Below are positions 23,251-28,053 of a stretch of 28,053 nucleotides of DNA, one piece after another. Positions within the stretch are counted from its first letter, which is position 1; each line of letters opens with the position of its first letter. The notes beneath the pieces were generated by a model. It was not told where the DNA came from and made no database searches. It was given only the letters and a program-made list of their open reading frames with translations. The stretch is from the IMG/VR virus record IMGVR_UViG_3300032282_000408, positions 1-28,053 of that record; one strand, 5' to 3'. A program made the position numbers and the translations under genes. This DNA comes from a virus.

Positions 23251-25131
23251 ATGGCATTCCAACTCAGCCCAGGCGTGAATGTTACGGAGAAGGATCTGAC
23301 GACCATCGTCCCCTCGGTCGCTTCGACCAATGCGGGATTCGTAGGACTCTTCAATTGGGGACCTTGCAACAAGCGCATCCTCGTTGACAGCGAGAACAAC
23401 CTCGTTCAACTCTTTGGCACTCCTGACGATGGGAACGCCGAATGGTGGTTCTCCGCCGCCAACTTCCTCGGCTATGGCAACAACCTTCAGGTCGTCCGTT
23501 CCAAGGTCGGCGGCATGGTGAACGCCAATCCTCTCTCGTACACGATGGGTGGATCGACCGCCTCGACCGCAAACTGCCTCATTGAGAACGATGACAAGGT
23601 CGAGTTTGCCGATGTGACCCTCTTGGGAGCCTTCACGGCTAGGTATCCTGGTGCGATTGGCAACAGCCTCCAAGTCCAAATCTGCGGATCGGCTACTGCC
23701 AACAGCACGGGTGGATACACCGCTGCGGGCGTTCAGTTCAGCGATTGGGACTACGGCGATCAGTTCGACCGTGTGCCGTCCACCACGGAGTATGTCAGCA
23801 ATCTCGGCGGTGCGAATGACGAGTTCCACCTCGTCGTGATCGACAAGGGCGGTCTGTTCTCGGGAACTCCAGGCACCGTGCTTGAGCGTTTCCAAAATCT
23901 CTCCGTCCTGCCGACCGTCACGGACACCCTCGGCAACAGCGTCTGCTACTACGACAAGATCAACAGGGAGTCGAAGTACATCTTCGCCCTGCCGAAGGAC
24001 ACCACGACTTCGTTCAGCGACATCTTCATCGGTGGAACGGGTGCATGGAGCAGCGCAACCGACAATTGGCAGTACGACCAATCGGCTGCGGGCGGTCTGT
24101 CCTCGTCGGCTGCGACCAATGTCACCAACGCCTCGTTCGGAGTCGGCGTGTTCGACCTTTCGTCGGGCAACAACGGCGATACCGCTCTTCTGAACAACTA
24201 CACGCATATCGCCCTCGGACAAGACCCCGATGACGATCCCGAGGGCTACTACCTCTTCCAAGACTCGGACACCGTCGATGTGAACCTCATCATCGGCGGT
24301 CCCGAGAAGGACTTCACGCCGAACGCCGATCTCACCCACGAGGAGACTGGTCTTGTCGGACCTGCCATCAAGGACATCGTGGATGCCCGCAAGGACTGCG
24401 TTGCGTTCCTCTCGGTTCCGAACAAGAACCCGAACGACACCGATGCGAACAAGATGAACCGTGCGATCCAATACAGGAACAACATCGGCTCGTCCTCGTA
24501 CTGCGTTATCGACTCGGGCTACAAGTACATGTACGATGTCTACAACGACACCTACCGTTGGGTGCCGCTGAACGGAGACATTGCGGGACTCTGCGCCCGC
24601 TCCGATGCGAACTTCGACCCGTGGTTCAGTCCCGCAGGGTTCAACCGTGGTCAGATTCGTGGCGTTGTCAAGTTGGCGTTCCAACCCCGTCAATCGACTA
24701 GGGACACGCTCTACAAGAACAACATCAATCCCGTCGTGACCTTCTCGGGAGAGGGCACCGTCCTCTACGGCGACAAGACCGCCCTCACGAAGTCGTCCGC
24801 CTTCGACCGCATCAATGTCCGCCGCCTCTTCATCGTGCTTGAGAAGGCGATCTCGACCGCTGCCAAGTACAGCCTCTTCGAGTTCAACGATGCCTTCACC
24901 CGTGCGCAGTTCCGCAGCCTGATCGAACCGTTCCTCCGTGATGTTCAGGCTCGTCGTGGCATCTTCGACTTCAAGGTCGTGTGCGACGAGAAGAACAACA
25001 CCCCCGAGGTGATCGACAGCAACAGGTTCGTGGCTGACATCTACATCAAGCCGAACCGCAGCATCAACTTCATTCAGTTGAACTTCGTCGCCACCAAGAC
25101 GGGCGTGAACTTCAACGAATTCGGTGCCTGA
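23251..25131 (+). CDS. gp18: Contractile tail sheath protein gp18
   Basis: This is the subunit of the contractile sheath that drives the tube through the host envelope. The N-terminus MAFQLSPGVNVTEKDLTTIV followed by PSVASTNAGFVGLFNWGPCN is typical of T4-like sheath proteins. The C-terminal conserved part includes FDRINVRRLFIVLEKAISTA, KYSLFEFNDAFTRAQFRSLI and the terminal RSINFIQLNFVATKTGVNF, which forms the inter-subunit arms of the mesh. The middle (about 100-400) is variable and surface-exposed in this family. Length is 626 residues against 659 in T4. It has its own late promoter and a strong ribosome-binding site, and codon choice is strongly biased, as expected for an abundant protein. 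Confidence 0.95.
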   Translation: MAFQLSPGVNVTEKDLTTIVPSVASTNAGFVGLFNWGPCNKRILVDSENNLVQLFGTPDDGNAEWWFSAANFLGYGNNLQVVRSKVGGMVNANPLSYTMGGSTASTANCLIENDDKVEFADVTLLGAFTARYPGAIGNSLQVQICGSATANSTGGYTAAGVQFSDWDYGDQFDRVPSTTEYVSNLGGANDEFHLVVIDKGGLFSGTPGTVLERFQNLSVLPTVTDTLGNSVCYYDKINRESKYIFALPKDTTTSFSDIFIGGTGAWSSATDNWQYDQSAAGGLSSSAATNVTNASFGVGVFDLSSGNNGDTALLNNYTHIALGQDPDDDPEGYYLFQDSDTVDVNLIIGGPEKDFTPNADLTHEETGLVGPAIKDIVDARKDCVAFLSVPNKNPNDTDANKMNRAIQYRNNIGSSSYCVIDSGYKYMYDVYNDTYRWVPLNGDIAGLCARSDANFDPWFSPAGFNRGQIRGVVKLAFQPRQSTRDTLYKNNINPVVTFSGEGTVLYGDKTALTKSSAFDRINVRRLFIVLEKAISTAAKYSLFEFNDAFTRAQFRSLIEPFLRDVQARRGIFDFKVVCDEKNNTPEVIDSNRFVADIYIKPNRSINFIQLNFVATKTGVNFNEFGA

Positions 25132-25151
25132 TCGTGATGATGGAAACCCCG

Positions 25152-25158
25152 CTACATA
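25152..25158 (+). promoter_or_regulatory. Variant late promoter for the tail tube gene (CTACATA)
   Basis: GCTACATAAAG lies in the 44-nt gap between gp18 and gp19, one base from the CTAAATA core. It is followed by AAGGAG at 25164-25169 and the ATG at 25176. CTACATA also occurs in coding sequence elsewhere here, so this assignment leans on its position. Confidence 0.45.
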
Positions 25159-25175
25159 AAGAGAAGGAGTCCTAA

Positions 25176-25802
25176 ATGTCACAGTTCAGCATCGACGCAT
25201 TCCGTGCCAACCTCATCAACGGTCTTGCGAGGAACAACCTGTTCCTCGTCCAAGGCAACTTCCCTGGGAACAGCGTCGGCGCAATCCAAGGTGCGGCGGC
25301 TGTCGCAGGTGCCCTCTTCGGGGGTGCGGTCGGCGGTGCGGTGAACAACACCATCGCAGCGGTCGGCGGAGGCAACCCGAGTTCGCAGATTTCGTTCCTC
25401 TGCAAGTCTTCGAAAATTCCCTCGTCCACGATAGCCGTGAACAACGCCTTCTACATGGGTAGGGCTTTCAAGTACCCAGGCGACAAGTCCTTCGCTGATT
25501 GGTCGATGACTTGCTACAACGACGGCACCTACGGTCTGCGCAAGGCGTTCGAGTCGTGGATGAACCTGATGAACACGAACCGAACCAATGTCGGTCCGAA
25601 CGCCATGAATGGCTTTATGACCGATTGGACGGTGACTCCGCTCACCCGTGAAGGTAATCCCATCGCCCGCTACAAGTTGGTCGGATGCTGGCCGACCACC
25701 ATGAACGAGATCACCCTCGACATGGCTGCGCAGTCCGAGCCTTCCACCTTCGATGTCACGATCTCGTATCAGTACTTCGAGGTCGATGGCGTGACCACCT
25801 AA
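25176..25802 (+). CDS. gp19: Tail tube protein gp19 with Gly/Ala-rich insertion
   Basis: This is the subunit of the inner tail tube. The conserved tube fold is visible as NNLFLVQGNFP near the start, SQISFLCKSSKIPSSTIAV (70-88), YMGRAFKYPGDKSFADWSMT followed by CYNDG (93-117), a helix LRKAFESWMN, and the closing STFDVTISYQYFEV. Residues 35-66 form a Gly/Ala-rich hydrophobic insert (GAAAVAGALFGGAVGGAV) between the first strand and the FLCKSSK strand, which T4 gp19 (163 residues) lacks. Length is 208. It follows the sheath gene, as in T4, with a 44-nt gap. The identification is firm; the insert's role is unknown. Confidence 0.92.
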   Translation: MSQFSIDAFRANLINGLARNNLFLVQGNFPGNSVGAIQGAAAVAGALFGGAVGGAVNNTIAAVGGGNPSSQISFLCKSSKIPSSTIAVNNAFYMGRAFKYPGDKSFADWSMTCYNDGTYGLRKAFESWMNLMNTNRTNVGPNAMNGFMTDWTVTPLTREGNPIARYKLVGCWPTTMNEITLDMAAQSEPSTFDVTISYQYFEVDGVTT

Positions 25803-25824
25803 CCCCACGGAGGGACTCTACATC

Positions 25825-27327
25825 ATGGAACTCTTTGGCTTCAGCCTAGGGCGCAGCAAGAAGCAGAAGGCACAGGACAAGGCGACGAAGTCGTTCGTCG
25901 TGCCCACCTTCGACGACGGAGCGATCCCCGTCGAGGCGGGCGGCTTCTACGGTAAGTATGTCGATCTCGACGGCACCGTCCGCAACGACTTTGAACTCAC
26001 GATGAAGTACCGTGAGATGGCGCAGGACCCCATCGTGGAGGTCGCCATCGACGACATCGTGAACGAGTCGATCATCATGGGCGAGAAGAAGTCGCCCGTG
26101 AAGATTCTCCTCGACAGGCTCGACACGCCCGACTCGGTCAAGCAGAAGATTCACGACGAGTTCCGCAACCTCCTGCGGGTCATGCAGTTCGAGACGAAGG
26201 GTGCCGAAATCTTCCGCCGTTGGTATGTGGACGGCAAGATTTTCTTCCACATCATCATCGACGAGGAGAACCCGCAGAAGGGCATCCTTGAGATGCGGTA
26301 TGTCGATCCGATGAACATTCAGAAGATCAGGGAGTACAAGAAGGAAACCCTGAAGAACGGCACGAAGGTCATCACGGGGTACAAGGACTTCTACCTCTAC
26401 AACAAGGACAACCCCCGTGCGGGCGGCAACGCTGCGGGCATCAAGATCAGCGAGGATGCAATCGCATTCTGCTCGTCGGGACTCATGGACAGCCGCTACA
26501 AGCGCACCGTGGGCTTCCTCCACAAGGCGATCAAGCCGCTGAACCAACTGCGGATGCTTGAGGATGCCATCGTCATCTACCGCATCTCCCGTGCGCCCGA
26601 GAGGCGCATCTTCTACATTGATGTCGGCAACCTCCCCAAGACCAAGGCGGAGCAGTATGTCAAGGACCTGATGAACCGCTACCGCAACCGCCTCGTCTAC
26701 GATGCGGGCACGGGCGAGGTGAGGGACGACAAGAAGTTCATGTCGATGCTTGAGGACTATTGGCTCCCCCGCCGTGAGGGTAGCCGTGGAACCGAGATCA
26801 CGACGCTACAAGGCGGGGCGAACCTCGGTGAACTCACCGATGTCATCTACTTTCAGAAGAAGTTGTACCGCTCCCTCTGCGTCCCCGCAAGCCGCCTTGA
26901 GCAGGACAAGAGTTTCCACCTCGGTCGCTCGACGGAGATCACCCGTGACGAGGTTCGGTTCACGAAGTTCGTCCACAGGCTCCGCACCAAGTTCAGCGAA
27001 CTGTTCTTCGACATCCTCAAGAAGCAGTTGATCCTCAAGAAGATCATCACTCAGGACGAGTGGCTTGAGATGAAGGAGGCGATCTACTTCGACTTCCTCA
27101 AGGACAACCTCTTCACGGAACTCAAGAACGCCGAGGTCCGCAAGCAGCAGGTCGAGGAGTTGGGGAACATCAAAGCCTACATAGGTAAGTACTACTCGCA
27201 CCAATGGGTGCGGAAGAATGTGCTTGGATTCAGCGAGTCGGACATCAAGCAGATGGACAAGGAGATCGAAGCCGAGCGCAACCAAGGCAAGATCGAACCC
27301 GACAACAGCCAATTCGGGCTTGCATGA
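25825..27327 (+). CDS. gp20: Portal vertex protein gp20
   Basis: This is the dodecameric portal at the head vertex, through which gp17 packages DNA and to which the neck binds. Conserved T4-like portal blocks include YREMAQDPIVEVAIDDIVNE (residues about 64-83), RRWYVDGKIFFHIIIDEENP (about 131-150), YRISRAPERRIFYIDVGNLP (about 252-271), KFMSMLEDYWLPRREGSRGT followed by EITTLQGG, and VPASRLEQDKSFHLGRSTEI. Length is 500 residues against 524 in T4. GGAGGG stands ten bases before the ATG. The short N-terminus is basic (GRSKKQKAQDKATK). The gene follows gp19 after 22 nt and is followed after 18 nt by the prohead-core-like gene. Confidence 0.95.
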   Translation: MELFGFSLGRSKKQKAQDKATKSFVVPTFDDGAIPVEAGGFYGKYVDLDGTVRNDFELTMKYREMAQDPIVEVAIDDIVNESIIMGEKKSPVKILLDRLDTPDSVKQKIHDEFRNLLRVMQFETKGAEIFRRWYVDGKIFFHIIIDEENPQKGILEMRYVDPMNIQKIREYKKETLKNGTKVITGYKDFYLYNKDNPRAGGNAAGIKISEDAIAFCSSGLMDSRYKRTVGFLHKAIKPLNQLRMLEDAIVIYRISRAPERRIFYIDVGNLPKTKAEQYVKDLMNRYRNRLVYDAGTGEVRDDKKFMSMLEDYWLPRREGSRGTEITTLQGGANLGELTDVIYFQKKLYRSLCVPASRLEQDKSFHLGRSTEITRDEVRFTKFVHRLRTKFSELFFDILKKQLILKKIITQDEWLEMKEAIYFDFLKDNLFTELKNAEVRKQQVEELGNIKAYIGKYYSHQWVRKNVLGFSESDIKQMDKEIEAERNQGKIEPDNSQFGLA

Positions 27328-27345
27328 GCCGCACAAGGGGAACGG

Positions 27346-28053
27346 ATGGGATCGAACGAAGGTCAATCTCTCAACTCGGCAATCGACGCTGCGGGCGAAG
27401 GCAACGCATCGGGGTTCAGGGATGCCGTCCGTGCCGAACTCTACGGCAGGGTGAAGTCCCATCTCGACGGTCTGCGGGTCGAGATGTCGGAGTCTGTGCT
27501 AGGTGAGAACCTCACGGGCGCACCGTCAGCCCCGCCGACCACGAAGCCGATCAAGGCGGGCGACCTCCGAATCGTCCCCACCGCTGCGGGTGCCGCCAAG
27601 GACGACATGAGCCTCGACCCGAACTTCGAGAAGGAGTTCTTCGTCCAGACCGTGCCGTACAAGAATCAGAAGATCACCATCAAGCAGTTGGGGACGGGCT
27701 TCGGCAAGCCCGTGAGGATGTACATCAACGACCGCAGGTGGGAGTTCTTCCCAGGCCCGAAGGTCGGCATCAAGGCTGCGCAGCAATACATCGACGAGTT
27801 GCTCAAGGATGTCAAGAAAGACCCGCAACTCGCCGCCGCCATGACGCAGCAGATCAAGCAGGACAAGGCTGCGGGCGTATCGACCGTCGCCGCCCCCGTG
27901 GATGCGGGCAAGCCGAACGAGGTCGCTGACGCTGCCCTCAAGCACAAGGAACTGAAGACGGGCATCCCTGCGGGCGGCAAGAAGCCCGCCGCAGCCCCCA
28001 AGGCTCCGAAGCCCCCTGCCGCACCGAAGCCGCCCAAGCCGAAGTCTACGAAG
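27346..28053 (+). CDS. Prohead core (gp68-like) protein with added domain, 3' partial
   Basis: An open frame of 236 codons runs from the ATG at 27346, preceded by AAGGGG, to the window end without a stop. In T4 the portal gene is followed by core genes 67 and 68. Residues 9-52 (SLNSAIDAAGEGNASGFRDA, then VRAELYGRVKSHLDGLRVEM and SESVLGE) fit the short helical prohead-core pattern of T4-like phages. Residues 90-155 form a second small domain (FEKEFFVQTVPYKNQKITIK, then GKPVRMYINDRRWEFFPGPK). From about 160 the sequence becomes Ala/Lys/Pro-rich and ends in a repetitive linker (APKAPKPPAAPKPPKPK), so more protein probably follows. Scaffold core protein is the best call, on position and pattern; the second domain is not identified. 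Confidence 0.65.
   Translation, partial: MGSNEGQSLNSAIDAAGEGNASGFRDAVRAELYGRVKSHLDGLRVEMSESVLGENLTGAPSAPPTTKPIKAGDLRIVPTAAGAAKDDMSLDPNFEKEFFVQTVPYKNQKITIKQLGTGFGKPVRMYINDRRWEFFPGPKVGIKAAQQYIDELLKDVKKDPQLAAAMTQQIKQDKAAGVSTVAAPVDAGKPNEVADAALKHKELKTGIPAGGKKPAAAPKAPKPPAAPKPPKPKSTK

Noticed and set aside
23227-25182. Minus-strand open frame of 651 residues
   Set aside because: Exactly antisense to the tail sheath gene, so it reflects that gene's strong codon bias.
1-28053. tRNA genes, CRISPR arrays, insertion sequences, introns or inteins
   Set aside because: No cloverleaf-like sequence, regularly spaced repeat, transposase frame or interruption of a conserved protein was seen. Nearly all bases are in the listed genes.

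Overview
The window is a continuous stretch of the late virion-structure region of a myovirus of the T4 superfamily. Every gene is on the + strand and nearly every base is coding. Gene order follows T4: a gp7-position baseplate protein, gp8, a block of host-facing fibre genes where T4 has genes 9 to 12, then 13, 14, 15, 16, 17, 18, 19, 20 and the start of a prohead-core (67/68-like) gene. Recognition rests on protein motifs and synteny read by eye; no database search was run. The DNA is G+C-rich (near 60% by eye), higher than most T4-like cyanophages, so a G+C-rich bacterial host is plausible. The host cannot be named from this window.

Positions 1-9552 hold baseplate and wedge genes: a gp7-like protein cut by the window start, a gp8 more than twice the length of T4 gp8, a 1644-residue DUF4815-type structural protein and a 68-residue coiled-coil protein. 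Positions 9557-18550 form the host-recognition block: two large tail fibres, each with a phage collar domain, flank a small beta-rich protein and a GT2 glycosyltransferase with a helical-repeat tail. One fibre ends in an A+T-shifted tip. The other carries collagen-like Gly-X-Y runs and a probable beta-helix. A small protein of unknown function closes the block.

Positions 18447-27327 are the neck, packaging and tail cassette: neck proteins gp13 and gp14, tail completion protein gp15, small and large terminase gp16/gp17, sheath gp18, tube gp19 and portal gp20. From 27346 to the window end runs an unfinished gene with a prohead-core-like N-terminus.

Sites resembling the T4-type late promoter, with core CTAAATA, lie at the gene-group boundaries (2050, 9484, 14806, 18417, 23214; weaker variants at 13559 and 25152). 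Most other genes are linked by 1-4 nt stop/start overlaps or short gaps.

The most unusual features are: a very strong avoidance of several tetranucleotides (CCGG, GGCC, CCAG/CTGG and apparently ACGT, AGCT, CGCG), visible in codon choice; a fibre tip that partly breaks this rule and looks recently acquired; a G-quadruplex motif with direct repeats in the largest intergenic gap, beside the glycosyltransferase; and a hairpin that could hide the gp13 ribosome-binding site in read-through mRNA. No tRNA, CRISPR array or insertion sequence was seen, and no stretch of 300 bases lacks a gene.
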